Below are positions 1 through 9,686 of a stretch of 64,000 nt of DNA, piece by piece; position 1 is the stretch's first letter, and the number at the start of each line of letters is the position of its first letter. The DNA comes from Bacillota bacterium (GTDB taxonomy: Bacteria > Bacillota > Sulfobacillia > Sulfobacillales > Sulfobacillaceae), in assembly GCA_026627385.1 (NCBI GenBank), contig JAPNUR010000003.1:62001-126000 (forward strand), written 5' to 3'. The notes under the pieces were generated by a model. That model was given only the letters and a program-made list of their open reading frames with translations. It did not search any database and was not told the origin of the DNA. A program made the position numbers and the translations under genes.

Positions 1-2
1 GG

Positions 3-842
3 CCACTTGTCGACCATCGCTTGACCTCTTTGCGAGTGCTAGGGTCTTCGGGTGAACCGTGGAATTCTGACCCGTGGCAGTGGTTTTTTGAGCGCGTAGG
101 CCAGGGGCGCTGTCCCATCATTAACTACAGCGGAGGGACGGAAATTTCGGGGGGCATCCTGAGCGCCTTTGTCAGTGAACCGATCAAACCCTGTGCGTTT
201 CACGGTCCGCTTCCCGGAATGGTCGCAGCTGTCGTTGACGAGACGGGCCGTCCGACTCACAATCAGGTTGGAGAGCTTGTCATTCAAGCGCCGTGGCCTG
301 GGATGACGCAGGGGTTTTGGCAGAACCGCGACCGCTACCTAGAAACCTACTGGAGCCGTTGGCCCAAGACCTGGGTACACGGCGACTGGGCCTACATCGA
401 CGACGATGGGTTTTGGTACATCTTGGGACGCAGTGACGACACGATTAAGGTCGCAGGCAAACGCATCGGTCCGGCAGAGGTGGAATCGATTTTCGTGTCC
501 CATCCCGACGTTCTCGAAGCGGCGGCTATTGGGGTGCCCGATGCGGTGAAAGGGGAAAGCTTAGTGGTGTTTGTGGTGGCCAAGCCCGGGACACAGCCCG
601 ACACCGGCAACCTTCAGGCCTATGTGGCCCAGCATTTAGGACGGGCGCTCACACCCAAGACGGTGTGGATTGTCCCGGCGCTGCCCAAGACCCGCAATGG
701 GAAGGTCGTCCGCCGCGCTATTCGCGCGAGTTACTTAGGTGTTAACAGTGGGGATGTGTCAACGATGGAAAACGCCGAGAGTCTTGACGCCATTCGGCGA
801 CTGGGTGCCGGGGACGGTCATGTCCAGGGGGAGGGAGGTTAA
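3..842 (+). CDS. acs: Acetyl-CoA synthetase (AMP-forming), C-terminal part
   Basis: The reading frame is already open at the left edge, so the gene begins upstream and only the last 279 or so codons are present. The product belongs to the adenylate-forming acyl-CoA synthetases, which activate acetate or a related short acid with ATP and CoA. Visible family motifs are the [13 protein letters not shown] segment, the [10 protein letters not shown] motif, the [23 protein letters not shown] block, the hinge [16 protein letters not shown], and the C-terminal [14 protein letters not shown] with the acetylatable/catalytic lysine. An unusual extra tail of about 35 residues follows that motif. The next gene starts one base after the stop, so the two are probably cotranscribed. 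Substrate could be acetate or propionate; the selecting residues lie mostly outside the window. Confidence 0.9.
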   Translation, partial: PLVDHRLTSLRVLGSSGEPWNSDPWQWFFERVGQGRCPIINYSGGTEISGGILSAFVSEPIKPCAFHGPLPGMVAAVVDETGRPTHNQVGELVIQAPWPGMTQGFWQNRDRYLETYWSRWPKTWVHGDWAYIDDDGFWYILGRSDDTIKVAGKRIGPAEVESIFVSHPDVLEAAAIGVPDAVKGESLVVFVVAKPGTQPDTGNLQAYVAQHLGRALTPKTVWIVPALPKTRNGKVVRRAIRASYLGVNSGDVSTMENAESLDAIRRLGAGDGHVQGEGG

Positions 843-843
843 G

Positions 844-1614
844 ATGCTGCGAACCAAAACCGGACTCAAGTACTTTATGATGGGCGATGGACCTGAAGCC
901 GTCATTTGTCATCCGAGTTTGGGATTAGGGCGTTTTTTGTTTTACCGGTTGATCCCGCCGTTGTCACGCAAATGGACGGTTGTGGCCTACGATCCCCGGG
1001 GGGTGGGTGAAAACGCGGATTTTACGCCCCGCTTGGATGATTGGGTGGCCGACGTGGGCGATTTGATGGAAGAACTCGGAAAGCCGACGCATTTAATTGG
1101 CGTATCTTTGGGGACCTGGGTCATGAGCCGCGTCGCGGCTCGTTGGCCGGAACGCGTCCGCCGGGTGGTGTTGATTGGCGCAACGGTCGGCTTTGGCCAG
1201 GGGGCGGCGGCCGTCGAGGCGCGGAGAGCAGAATTAGCGCAGCAGGGCATGGAGGCCTTTGCACGCAGTTACGCGCGGTCAACGTTAACCGCCTGGGCTG
1301 ACCCGGAAATTGTCGAGCAGTTGGCGCAAGAGTTGGCGACCTGCCGCCCAGAGCAGTACGTACGCGCGATGGCGGAAATTTATCTCACGGACAACACGGC
1401 GGCCTTTCAGGGGATGAAGGCGGAGACTTTGCTCATCGTGGGAACTGAGGATCAGCGCACTCCGCCGGCCATGGCTGATGCCGCGAGCGCACTCATTCCC
1501 CATAGTTTTGTGCGCGTGATTCCCAATGCCGGCCACTTAGCGCTGATGGATCAGCCGGTGCGCATTCAAGAATTAGTGGAAGAATTTCTGTCAACCGGGC
1601 ACATTGAGGATTAA
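844..1614 (+). CDS. Alpha/beta-fold hydrolase
   Basis: A 256-residue alpha/beta hydrolase. The nucleophile elbow GVSLG (serine near residue 93), the oxyanion-type YDPRGVGEN turn, the acid-bearing VGTEDQRTPP segment and the terminal NAGHLALMDQP with the catalytic histidine are all present in the right order, so the catalytic triad looks intact. The ATG at 844 is preceded by GGGAGG at a good distance; longer in-frame extensions would lie inside acs and are unlikely. Placement directly after acs suggests a role with acyl esters or thioesters, but the substrate cannot be told from sequence. Confidence 0.85.
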   Translation: MLRTKTGLKYFMMGDGPEAVICHPSLGLGRFLFYRLIPPLSRKWTVVAYDPRGVGENADFTPRLDDWVADVGDLMEELGKPTHLIGVSLGTWVMSRVAARWPERVRRVVLIGATVGFGQGAAAVEARRAELAQQGMEAFARSYARSTLTAWADPEIVEQLAQELATCRPEQYVRAMAEIYLTDNTAAFQGMKAETLLIVGTEDQRTPPAMADAASALIPHSFVRVIPNAGHLALMDQPVRIQELVEEFLSTGHIED

Positions 1615-1631
1615 AGGTCGGAGGATAGGCG

Positions 1632-2528
1632 ATGGACGATCGGGCGCGCTACTTGTGGCTCAAGATCTTAACCATCTTAGGCCCCACAATTTTTGTCGCA
1701 GGCGGCGAGTTAGTGCGCACCTATTATTTAAGCTCGCATTTTTCTCCCGCGTTGGTCAGCGTGATTACCGTCGTGACGACCCTCATTGGAGCCATTTTAT
1801 TTTCCTGGTATGTATTTCGCGCCATGGAGCGGTTGGAAACCGAACGGCGGGCGTATAAAGAAGCGGTGCTCTCCCTGCGCGAACGCGAGCGCATTGCCCG
1901 GGAAATGCACGACGGGGTGGCGCAAAATTTGGCGGTCCTCAAAATGGAAGCGTATAAACTCAAAGACTTGTCGCAGGGAAACCAGGAGGTGCGCGAAGAA
2001 GTGGAAACCATCGACAAGTTGATTAACCAGACCTATTTAGAGGTTCGCCAGACCTTATATGATTTGCGCGCCAGCCGCCGCTTACACGAAGGGTTTTGGC
2101 CGACCATCCAGCGACAAGTGGAGGAGTTCGAACGCCAAACCGGGTTGGCGGTAGAGTTTTCGCCGTTGGATCCGCCGGCCGAACCGTGGAGCGAGCTCGC
2201 TTCCGTGCAAATTCTGCGCATCATCCAAGAAGCGTTGGCCAATGTGCGCAAGCACGCGTCGGCGCGACGGGTGGAATTTAGCTGCGCGCGCCAAGGCCGC
2301 ACGGTGGAGTTTGTCATTCGCGACGACGGCCAGGGGTTTGCGGTGGGTGACATGGAACTCAAAGCGCATCATTATGGCCTGTCAGTGATGAAGGAGCGCG
2401 CGGAGGCCATTGGTGGACGGCTCAGCGTGGAAAGTCAGCCGGGCCAGGGCACAACCGTGGCGCTCATCGTTCCCGTGGCGGAGAGGGGGTTTGACAGTGG
2501 AAAAGGCAAGGCTCATGTTGGTGGATGA
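1632..2528 (+). CDS. NarL-type sensor histidine kinase
   Basis: A 298-residue membrane sensor kinase. Two N-terminal membrane segments (about residues 11-32 and 41-63) enclose only a very short outside loop, so it probably senses something in the membrane or cytoplasm. A HisKA_3 dimerisation domain follows with the phospho-accepting His93 in REMHDGVAQNL. The HATPase_c domain has N-box EALANVRKHA (200-209) and DDGQGF (231-236). GGAGG sits upstream of the ATG. It overlaps the start of the response regulator gene by 32 bases, so the two are translationally coupled partners. Confidence 0.93.
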   Translation: MDDRARYLWLKILTILGPTIFVAGGELVRTYYLSSHFSPALVSVITVVTTLIGAILFSWYVFRAMERLETERRAYKEAVLSLRERERIAREMHDGVAQNLAVLKMEAYKLKDLSQGNQEVREEVETIDKLINQTYLEVRQTLYDLRASRRLHEGFWPTIQRQVEEFERQTGLAVEFSPLDPPAEPWSELASVQILRIIQEALANVRKHASARRVEFSCARQGRTVEFVIRDDGQGFAVGDMELKAHHYGLSVMKERAEAIGGRLSVESQPGQGTTVALIVPVAERGFDSGKGKAHVGG

Positions 2529-3150
2529 TCATGCGTTGTTCCGTTCCGCGTTGGCGTCGCTGATTGCGCGTCAGCCGGACATGGAAATTGTGGCAGAAGC
2601 GGAGGGGGGGTTTGACGCCATTCGCCTGGCCGAAGAGGTGATGCCGGATTTGATCTTGATGGATATCAATATGGCTGCCGGCGATGGCCTCGAGGCAACC
2701 CGGGAAATCAAAGCCCGGCTTCCCTATGTGAAAATCGCCATGCTGACGGCTAGCGATGACGATGAGCTGTTGTTTGAGGCGATTCGCGCCGGAGCTCAAG
2801 GATATCTGGTGAAGCACATTAGTCCCGATGCGTTTGTCGAGGAGGTTCGCCGGCAGCTCCATGGAGAAGCGGCGATTTCCGAAGAGATTGCCGCGAAAAT
2901 CATCCACACGGTTGCCGGGCGCACCGAGACCCGGGGCGAGAAAAGCCCGCTATCGGAGTTTACCATGCGGGAATTGGATGTGTTAAAGTTAGTGGGGCAG
3001 GGGATGACCAACCGCGAGATTGCGGAGCATCTCGACATCGCCGAGAACACGGTCAAGAACCATCTGCGCAACATTTTGCAGAAATTGCACTTTGATAACC
3101 GGGTGCAAGCGGCGGCATATGCAATTCGTCATGGGTTAGTCGAGGATTAG
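2497..3150 (+). CDS. LuxR/NarL-family response regulator
   Basis: A 217-residue transcription regulator. The receiver domain (about 1-125) carries acidic residues VDDH (9-12), the phospho-acceptor Asp56 in LILMDINM, Thr in MLTASD and Lys in GYLVKHIS. The C-terminal LuxR-type helix-turn-helix is clear: LTMRELDVLKLVGQGMTNREIA, then DIAENTVKNHL. I place the start at GTG 2497, which follows GGAGAGGGGG at normal spacing and gives a standard N-terminus; the frame stays open further upstream inside the kinase gene. Partner is the adjacent kinase. Targets are unknown. Confidence 0.92.
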   Translation: MEKARLMLVDDHALFRSALASLIARQPDMEIVAEAEGGFDAIRLAEEVMPDLILMDINMAAGDGLEATREIKARLPYVKIAMLTASDDDELLFEAIRAGAQGYLVKHISPDAFVEEVRRQLHGEAAISEEIAAKIIHTVAGRTETRGEKSPLSEFTMRELDVLKLVGQGMTNREIAEHLDIAENTVKNHLRNILQKLHFDNRVQAAAYAIRHGLVED

Positions 3151-3173
3151 GGACGGCAAAGGAGACCGCAGCC

Positions 3174-3932
3174 GTGCATGACCGCGAAATGAGTTTGACG
3201 GAACATCTGACGGAACTGCGTTATCGGATTACCGTGTCGTTGGCGGTGGTCGGCGTGCTATTTCTCGCGGGGTTCTTTGTCTCGCGTCCGGTGTTGCATT
3301 GGCTGATTATGCGTGCCCACGTCAAGCATATTATTGTCACCGGGGTGCCGGAGGCCTTTTTTGCCTTGATTAAGGTTGACTTGATGATGGCACTCATCGT
3401 TGCCTCCCCGGTCATCTTGTACCAAGTGGCCGCGTTCGTCCTCCCCGGGCTGACGCCCCAAGAGCGCAAAGTGGTCGGTGTGGTGGTCGGGCCCGGCCTT
3501 GTCCTCTTTTTGATAGGCATGGCGGGCGGCTTTTTTATCTTTGTGCCGCTGGTTTTGCGGGTGATGCTGAGCTTTGTCGGCAACGGGCTGAGCGAATACT
3601 GGACCATTACCAATTACCTCAATTTCATTACCTACCTCACCGTTCCCTTTGGGTTTTTGGCCGAACTGCCGTTGATTTCTGGGGTGATGGCCCGTATTGG
3701 CCTCATTCAGCCGGCGATGTTTCGCCGTTACCGGCGTTACGCCATTGTGATTGCCTTTCTCATTGCTGCCATCGTGGCTCCGCCGGACGCCCTATCCATG
3801 CTAGTGATTGGAGGGGCAATCTACCTCATTTACGAGGTGTCGTACTGGGTGGCGCGCCTCTTTTACCGCGAACCGGGCGCCGAGTCGCAGCCGGCGTCGA
3901 CATTGCCAGAACCCTGGGGCGGTCAGCCATGA
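3174..3932 (+). CDS. tatC: Sec-independent protein translocase TatC
   Basis: A 252-residue integral membrane protein, the substrate-receptor subunit of the twin-arginine pathway that exports folded, often cofactor-bearing proteins. It has the TatC N-terminal signature MSLTEHLTELRYRI, the conserved YQVAAFVLPGLTPQERK loop (with Pro and Glu/Arg residues typical of the signal-peptide site), and six hydrophobic segments. GTG start at 3174 behind GGAG. No tatA lies in the window. The last four bases overlap the following FeoA-like gene (ATGA), so translation is coupled. Confidence 0.95.
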   Translation: MHDREMSLTEHLTELRYRITVSLAVVGVLFLAGFFVSRPVLHWLIMRAHVKHIIVTGVPEAFFALIKVDLMMALIVASPVILYQVAAFVLPGLTPQERKVVGVVVGPGLVLFLIGMAGGFFIFVPLVLRVMLSFVGNGLSEYWTITNYLNFITYLTVPFGFLAELPLISGVMARIGLIQPAMFRRYRRYAIVIAFLIAAIVAPPDALSMLVIGGAIYLIYEVSYWVARLFYREPGAESQPASTLPEPWGGQP

Positions 3933-4171
3933 CCCTGGCGGAGGCGAAAGCCGGGAGCACGGTTACCGTGGAAGCCTTTGTGGGGGCCGATCAAGCTTCG
4001 GAAGCGATTCGCCTGGGCATTGTCCCGGGCCGGGAGCTGAAAATCTTGCGTAAAATCACCCGCGGACCTCTGGTGGTGCAGGCAGGGGTTAGCCAAATTG
4101 CGGTCGGCTATCATCTCGCCCGCCGCATTACGGTCAGGCCTGTCAACAGGGGAGTGGCGGGGTCATCTTGA
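3929..4171 (+). CDS. FeoA-domain protein
   Basis: An 80-residue protein with the SH3-like FeoA fold: it begins MTLAEAKAGSTVTVEAF, has the RLGIVPGRELKIL turn typical of the domain, and ends with VGYHLARRITVRPV. In characterised systems FeoA is a small cytoplasmic partner of the FeoB ferrous-iron transporter. Here it is coupled to tatC by a 4-base overlap and sits about 5.8 kb from feoB, so its functional partner is uncertain. It may instead be a free-standing FeoA-like protein. Confidence 0.8.
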   Translation: MTLAEAKAGSTVTVEAFVGADQASEAIRLGIVPGRELKILRKITRGPLVVQAGVSQIAVGYHLARRITVRPVNRGVAGSS

Positions 4172-4194
4172 CCCAGATCAGGCAATACTTGCAC

Positions 4195-4223
4195 TTGGCA
4201 AGTAAATAAGAGCACGGTACACT
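4195..4223 (+). promoter_or_regulatory. Sigma-70-type promoter for the Fe-S oxidoreductase gene
   Basis: TTGGCA at 4195-4200 and TACACT at 4218-4223 are separated by 17 bases, giving a start near 4230 and a leader of about 27 bases that includes the GGGAGG site before the GTG at 4257. Confidence 0.6.
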
Positions 4224-4256
4224 GAAAAGAAATCCCCATGAAAGGGAGGTCTTTTT

Positions 4257-6248
4257 GTGGGTATTAATCACGTGCTCTTTGTCATTGTCGTTATTTTTGC
4301 CCTTTTGTGGTTTGGATTATTAGTCCAGGAAAAGTGGAGTTATGTGACGCTGGGACAGCCGCTAAACCGCAGCGATCAGCCGGGGCGCCGCTGGGCGGGC
4401 GTGGCGACGTATGTGTTTGGCCAAAAGCGGCTTTTTAAAGACAAATATTCCGGTCCTATGCATTTTGCTATTTTCTGGGGATTTATCATTCTCACCATTG
4501 GCTCCGTCATTTTCTTGATTCGCGGGCTGTTTCCCTCAGTGGGCGCCCCGCAGGGTGCGGCGGCAGCGGTGCTCAACGTCGCCACCGATGTGATGGCGGT
4601 GGCGGTGCTCATCGCACTCTTTATGGCTGCCTTTAAACGCTACGTGTTAAGGCCGAAGCGCCTGGTGCGCAATTTTGATGCGTTGGCCGTCTTGATTTTG
4701 ATTGCCATTGTGGTGCTTTCTGATGTGGCCATCGAAGCGTTTTCCATTGCGGTGACGCCACACCCTGCGTTTGCGCCGCTGGGCGGATTACTGGCCCAAT
4801 GGTTGAAAAGCTATGGGGCGGCATTTGACCGAACGGGACTCTTGGTCGCCGACTGGGTCAAATTGCTGTCGCTCATGGGCTTTTTGGTCTACCTGCCATA
4901 TTCCAAGCATTTTCACCTCTTTGTGGCGCCGGTGAATATTTACCACCGCAATCTTGAGCCCCTCGGCCGATTGCCGAGTTTAGACCTCGAAAATGACGAG
5001 GCGGAGTCCTTTGGCGTGGGGCAGGTCACGGACTTGGCCTGGAGCGATTTATTAGATGCCTACGCCTGCGTGCAATGTGGGCGATGCACGGCTGAGTGCC
5101 CGGCCAATGCGACCGGCAAACACCTCTCGCCCAAAGACATTATGGTGGACTTGCGCCGTCAGCTGGAGCGCGTTGGACCTATCTTGTTGAAGCCCGCGGA
5201 GGCGCGGACGGCCGAAGAAGTCGCGACGCTCGAGATTCCGATGGCCGGCGGTATTGTGTCCAGTGATGATCTTTGGGCGTGTACCACGTGCGGGGCGTGC
5301 GTGGAAGCGTGCCCCGTGTTTGACGAGCATGTGGTGAAAATCGTGGGCATGCGTCGCCACTTGGTGCTCACCCAAGGGGAGATGCCAGATGAAGCCCAGA
5401 TGTTCTTTAAAAACGTGGAAAATGCGGGAAATCCGTGGGGATTAGGACCAGACAAACGGCAGGAATTTGCTACCTCGATGGGGATAAAAGATTTGTCTCG
5501 GGGTGAGACCGCGGAAGTGCTCTATTGGATGGGCTGTGCGGTGACCTACGACGATCGCGCCCGTAAAGTGGCGGAGGCCACGATCGCGTTATTAAAAGCG
5601 GCGGGTGTGGATGTGGGCGTCTTGGGAGCCCGCGAAACGTGCAATGGAGAAGCGGCCAGGCGGCTGGGCAACGAATACCTGTTCCAAATGATGGCGCAGC
5701 AAAATGTTGAAACCCTCAATGATTTGGGAGTGAAGACGATTGTTACCACTTGTCCCCACTGTTTTAACACGCTGAAAAACGAATATCCGGAATTTGGCGG
5801 ACAGTACGAGGTAGTCCACCACAGCGAGTATTTAGCGCGTCTGGTGCAAGAAGGGCGGCTACAGCCGAGAGGCAACCAGGCCCTCAGTGTGACCTACCAT
5901 GACTCATGTTACCTGGGGCGCTATAACAACATTTTTGATGCACCGCGGGCAGTCTTAAACGCGGTGCCAGGGGTCGAACTACGGGAAATGGCCCGGAGTC
6001 GCGAAACTAGTTTTTGCTGTGGCGCGGGTGGCGGACGGATGTGGCTGGAGGAACGCACGGGCACGAAGATCAACCAGGCCCGCACCGAGCAAGCGCTGGC
6101 TACCGGTGCCGACATGATTGCGACGGCCTGCCCGTTTTGTCTGACCATGATGCGCGATGGAGTACAGGCCCTGGGGGCGGAAGAACGGGTGACGGTGAAA
6201 GACTTCTCAGAAATTCTGGCCGAAAACATGTTGCCGATGGCCCATTGA
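4257..6248 (+). CDS. Membrane-bound (Fe-S) CCG-domain oxidoreductase
   Basis: A 663-residue protein of the heterodisulfide-reductase-like group. The first 230 residues hold about six membrane segments resembling the nitrate reductase gamma/HdrE cytochrome b unit. Two 4Fe-4S clusters follow: [12 protein letters not shown] (about 271-282) and [12 protein letters not shown] (about 342-353). Two cysteine-rich CCG domains end the protein, one with [12 protein letters not shown] and [11 protein letters not shown], the other with DSCYLGRYN and [10 protein letters not shown] (about 587). This architecture moves electrons between the quinone pool and a soluble partner, often acyl-CoA dehydrogenase/ETF. 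The etfBA genes at 30.4-32.2 kb are therefore plausible partners. GTG start behind GGGAGG. The physiological substrate is not readable from sequence. Confidence 0.88.
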   Translation: MGINHVLFVIVVIFALLWFGLLVQEKWSYVTLGQPLNRSDQPGRRWAGVATYVFGQKRLFKDKYSGPMHFAIFWGFIILTIGSVIFLIRGLFPSVGAPQGAAAAVLNVATDVMAVAVLIALFMAAFKRYVLRPKRLVRNFDALAVLILIAIVVLSDVAIEAFSIAVTPHPAFAPLGGLLAQWLKSYGAAFDRTGLLVADWVKLLSLMGFLVYLPYSKHFHLFVAPVNIYHRNLEPLGRLPSLDLENDEAESFGVGQVTDLAWSDLLDAYACVQCGRCTAECPANATGKHLSPKDIMVDLRRQLERVGPILLKPAEARTAEEVATLEIPMAGGIVSSDDLWACTTCGACVEACPVFDEHVVKIVGMRRHLVLTQGEMPDEAQMFFKNVENAGNPWGLGPDKRQEFATSMGIKDLSRGETAEVLYWMGCAVTYDDRARKVAEATIALLKAAGVDVGVLGARETCNGEAARRLGNEYLFQMMAQQNVETLNDLGVKTIVTTCPHCFNTLKNEYPEFGGQYEVVHHSEYLARLVQEGRLQPRGNQALSVTYHDSCYLGRYNNIFDAPRAVLNAVPGVELREMARSRETSFCCGAGGGRMWLEERTGTKINQARTEQALATGADMIATACPFCLTMMRDGVQALGAEERVTVKDFSEILAENMLPMAH

Positions 6249-6298
6249 TGCGTCCGGGAGGCCTGCGGCATGGGGCAATCCGAACAGGGGGATGATCT

Positions 6299-7069
6299 AT
6301 GGCTGAATGGGATAGCCGGGTGGTCGTTGTCACCGGCGGTGCTCAAGGGATTGGCATGGCCATAACCCGTGCGTTTGCCCGCCAGGGTGCCCGCGTGGCG
6401 ATTGCCGATATCGACGAAGAGGCGGGAGAAGAGCTGGCTCGTGACCTCCAAGGCGAGGGATGTGCTGTCCGCTATTGGCCAACCGACGTCGCCTCGGAGG
6501 CTTCGGTGAAAGAGCTCGTGGATGTCGTGGTAAGCAACTGGGGGGGACTCCATGTGGTCGTCAACAACGCAGGCGTGGGCGGGACGGGCACCCTGCAGAG
6601 TCGCAGCCTGGAGGACTGGGATCGCGTGATTGCCGTGAATCTGCGCGGCCCCTATTTGCTGGCGCGCTATGCCGCCGACGCCTTGGGGGCGCACGAGGAG
6701 CCAGGGGCGATTGTCAATATCGCGTCCACGCGGGCCCTGATGTCGGAGCCGCATACCGAACCGTATGCGGCCAGCAAAGGGGGGCTTTTGGCACTGACCC
6801 ATGCCTTGGCCATTAGCTTAGGGCCCCGGGTGCGGGTTAACGCTGTGAGCCCCGGGTGGATCGAGGTCTCAGCCTATAAAAAGCGGCGTGATCGCCGGGC
6901 ACCAGCACTTACCCCCGGTGATCATGCCCAACACCCGGTAGGCCGCGTGGGTCGGCCCGAGGACGTGGCCGAAGCCGTGCTCTTCTTAGCTTCGCCGCGT
7001 TCCGGGTTTGTGACCGGGGCCAATTTAGTCGTTGACGGCGGCATGACCGTCAAGATGATCTACGAATAG
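6299..7069 (+). CDS. SDR-family oxidoreductase
   Basis: A 256-residue short-chain dehydrogenase/reductase. The NAD(P)-binding TGGAQGIG motif is at about 13-20; an acidic residue after the second strand (IADID) favours NAD. NNAG is at about 88-91, the catalytic Ser is in VNIASTRA, and YAASKGG gives the catalytic Tyr and Lys. The C-terminal RVGRPEDVAEAVLFLAS and VDGGM are typical of classical SDRs. It follows the Fe-S protein gene by 50 bases and may share its transcript. Substrate unknown. Confidence 0.9.
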   Translation: MAEWDSRVVVVTGGAQGIGMAITRAFARQGARVAIADIDEEAGEELARDLQGEGCAVRYWPTDVASEASVKELVDVVVSNWGGLHVVVNNAGVGGTGTLQSRSLEDWDRVIAVNLRGPYLLARYAADALGAHEEPGAIVNIASTRALMSEPHTEPYAASKGGLLALTHALAISLGPRVRVNAVSPGWIEVSAYKKRRDRRAPALTPGDHAQHPVGRVGRPEDVAEAVLFLASPRSGFVTGANLVVDGGMTVKMIYE

Positions 7070-7743
7070 CGGCGGTCCAGCGATAGATGGTGAGTGAGGC
7101 GCCCGGCATCATGCGCTGCCGCTCCTCCGTAGAAAGGCCGAATGCTGCCGACGAGGGGTGTCTCTACCGGCTTGTCAGGCGACACGACCGCAGACGGCGC
7201 GTAGCTGCGGTCTATAATGAGCTACTTGGACCGTAGGGGCGTCGGGGCCCGTGCTTGTGTCGTAGCCCAAGTCATGGATGGTGTGCGGGGGGGCCACGTT
7301 GCGCACAAACGGGCATTTGGGCCTCACTGGCGCAAGGGACAAACAGGTGCATCTGGATCCAACGGGGATGCCGATTCCGGTGACTGACCCGGAGATCCGC
7401 AAAGTGAACCGGTCCAACCAGCGCGGCGTACCGGGGATGGCGGCCAGGGGCTGAAGTGCGGGGTGGGCGATGCGTACACCGCGTGAATAGCGGACGGCCG
7501 CCGGCGGGGCCGGCCCGCTGTTCCATGAAGACCGTGCTCTTGTCGGATCCTAAGAGTTTTCTAGAGGCGGGGCGGCGGAAAACGCGGCTGAGGTGTGGGT
7601 GTTGGCAGCCGGTTGTGATACAGTAACAAGCGGATTTTGCGGGCGTGTGTCAAAAATGTTCGGCGGCGACGGCCCCGAAAGCGGCGAAAAGCCCGTGGCG
7701 AGTTAAGGGGCAACTCCAGTGTGCGTACGTGAGGGGGGATAGC
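7070..7743. other. Gene-poor spacer
   Basis: About 670 bases between the SDR and the TSUP gene. Short open frames exist on both strands, but none has a recognisable domain, a ribosome site and normal composition together. I see no repeat or IS end here; it may be decayed coding sequence. Confidence 0.5.
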
Positions 7744-8490
7744 GTGCCAGAATGGATTTGGATGGGCGCGCTAGCCGCCGGCGGCCTCGTGATCGCGCTT
7801 ATTACCAATGCAGTGGCGACCGGTGGCGCCCTTCTGGTGATGCCCTTGCTGTCCTTATGGTTTCCGGCGCAGCAAGTCGTGGTGATGGCGACTCCCATGC
7901 TGTGGGTCAATGCGTTATTGGCGTGGTGGAACTATCGCCGGTCTTGGCGGGTGCGACGGGCGCTGGTGACCATTCCCTGGGTGCTGTTGGGGCTCATCGG
8001 CGGCGTTCATTTGCTGAAAGTGTTGCCGCGCGACATCTTGACCCGGCTCATTGGCGCCATTGCCTTAATCTTTGCGATGTATGAAATCTGGCGTCGGCAA
8101 CGCGAGCAACAACCCCGGGGGTTGGCACCAGGGTGGGGGATGCCCGTTGGTATCGCGGCCGGGATCATGAGTGCGCTCTCAAATATTGGCGGAACCTTGT
8201 TGTCCCTTTATGTTCTCAGCCCTGAGACCAGCCCTGACGGGTTGGTGGGGAGTATCGGCTTTTTGTCGGTCTTTATGACATCGATGAAATTTATTTTGTA
8301 CGCCGGGAGCTTTCGCCATTTGATGACTGGGCGCACCCTGGTTGACGCTCTTCCGGCCGTGCCGCTCGTCTGGGTCGGTGGGCGTTTGGGAGAGCGGTTG
8401 CATCGGGCCATTCATCCGTCCCGATTTCGCTGGATCATTTTAAGTCTGGTCATGCTGAGCGGTGCATTTTTGCTAATCACCGGCGGTTAA
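7744..8490 (+). CDS. TSUP (TauE/SafE-like) membrane transporter
   Basis: A 248-residue integral membrane protein with about eight hydrophobic helices in the two-repeat arrangement of the TSUP family. The repeated NAVATGGALLVMPLLSLW and SALSNIGGTLLSLYVL segments are the family's characteristic helix starts. Members move sulfite, sulfonates or other anions across the membrane; specificity is not predictable. The GTG at 7744 follows GAGGGGGGAT. Upstream in-frame codons read as low-complexity, basic sequence and are not likely translated. Confidence 0.82.
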   Translation: MPEWIWMGALAAGGLVIALITNAVATGGALLVMPLLSLWFPAQQVVVMATPMLWVNALLAWWNYRRSWRVRRALVTIPWVLLGLIGGVHLLKVLPRDILTRLIGAIALIFAMYEIWRRQREQQPRGLAPGWGMPVGIAAGIMSALSNIGGTLLSLYVLSPETSPDGLVGSIGFLSVFMTSMKFILYAGSFRHLMTGRTLVDALPAVPLVWVGGRLGERLHRAIHPSRFRWIILSLVMLSGAFLLITGG

Positions 8491-8522
8491 TGGGAAAGCC
8501 CGGCGGCACGGTCTCTGAGAAT

Positions 8523-8557
8523 AAAAAACGCTCGAACGGGCACGCTGAGCCGTGCCC
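8523..8557 (-). terminator. Putative intrinsic terminator for the minus-strand membrane gene
   Basis: GGGCACG (8538-8544) pairs with CGTGCCC (8551-8557), extendable by TCGAA/TTCGA flanks. Read on the minus strand the hairpin is followed by a six-T run (8528-8523). It lies just past the stop of the minus-strand gene and between convergent genes. Confidence 0.45.
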
Positions 8558-8609
8558 CCTGCTTTCGAACTATCGCCGTCCGCAATGGCTGACGTCCCTC
8601 GCGCAGCGG

Positions 8610-9686
8610 TCATGGTGACGAAGACGGTTGGGTGCGTTTGAGCCAGCCCCTGGCGGGGAGAGTCAAGAGTCCTGTGAGATCGCCGTAGACCAGAAGGCCA
8701 AGCAAGAGAATCACGCCGCTATTGGGGTCGGTGCCCATGCCGCCCAAGACGCCAAAGTCCTGCCCGAGCCACCAGCCAAGGAAGACCCATGCTAGCGTGG
8801 CGAACCAGACCCAGCGGTGTTTCGGCCACACCATCCAGAGCAGCGCGAACGTGGCGAGGCCTCCCGTTAACAGCGCGTTCCAGAAGATGGGATGGTGCAT
8901 CAGAAGATGCGCCCACGCGTATAGGGGCGCGGAAAGAGCTGCGGGTTGCGGCATCGCGGCCATAGAGAGCACATAGCCGCCGAGCACGGGGGCTGTCCAC
9001 CATCCCGCGGCTGGCCAGGCTTGCAAGACGGCGGAGAGAGCAAAGAGGCCGACCATAAACCCGCGCAAAATCTGCTGAGGCCGATGATGGGTCCACCACC
9101 GCTCAGGGCCGAGCAACAGGATGGCCGCCAAGAGATACAAGAAGACCGACCCCGGCGCGCCGGTTAACCAGCCGCCTCCCGCAAAAACGCCGCCTAAGCC
9201 TTCTCCCGCGATCCACACAATACCGCCCCACACGAGGGAGACCCAAAGCGCCACTCGCTGTCCGCGCTCCGGGCGACCAAACAACAGCCCAAGGCCAATG
9301 CCAATTTGGGTAAACTCCGCGAGGACGTTCCAGAGCACCGGGCTCAGGGACCACACGCGAATCCCCCATCCGATGAGCCAGGCGACCGGGGCTGGCTGGC
9401 CGATCAGCAGCGGTGCCAGAAAACCGCCAATGAATCGCGTCACCATGAGGGGTTGCGCCTGAAGGAGTCCATCTAAGAGCCATAAAGCACCTAGCCCATG
9501 CAAAAGCCATTCGCGGGCCCGTAGAGCAGGTTCCGCGCGTTTTACGGGTAACGGGTGTGTGGTGCGGCGCGAGGCGAGGTAGGCGTAACAGAGGTAAAGG
9601 AGGGTGATCGCCGCGAGAGCCAAGGAAAGGTGATAAAAGAGGGCAAGCGCAGCTTTCGGCGGCAAATGACTCAAGGTGGTTAACAT
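8610..9686 (-). CDS. Polytopic membrane protein of unknown function
   Basis: A 358-residue hydrophobic protein with roughly eight to ten membrane segments separated by short polar loops, rich in Trp, Leu and Gly. The first helix is at about 12-35. A loop RRTTHPLPVKRAEPALR (about 40-56) precedes the second. I do not recognise a family. The start chosen at 9686 follows GGAAGGAG at good spacing; an upstream in-frame start lacks one. It is transcribed away from feoB and the two share a 270-base intergenic region. It could be a DoxX-like or other redox-associated membrane protein, but no diagnostic motif supports that. Confidence 0.7.
   Translation of the reverse strand: MLTTLSHLPPKAALALFYHLSLALAAITLLYLCYAYLASRRTTHPLPVKRAEPALRAREWLLHGLGALWLLDGLLQAQPLMVTRFIGGFLAPLLIGQPAPVAWLIGWGIRVWSLSPVLWNVLAEFTQIGIGLGLLFGRPERGQRVALWVSLVWGGIVWIAGEGLGGVFAGGGWLTGAPGSVFLYLLAAILLLGPERWWTHHRPQQILRGFMVGLFALSAVLQAWPAAGWWTAPVLGGYVLSMAAMPQPAALSAPLYAWAHLLMHHPIFWNALLTGGLATFALLWMVWPKHRWVWFATLAWVFLGWWLGQDFGVLGGMGTDPNSGVILLLGLLVYGDLTGLLTLPARGWLKRTQPSSSP

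Noticed and set aside
7175-7526. Two minus-strand frames between the SDR and TSUP genes
   Set aside because: Arg/Pro-rich composition, no domain and no ribosome site.
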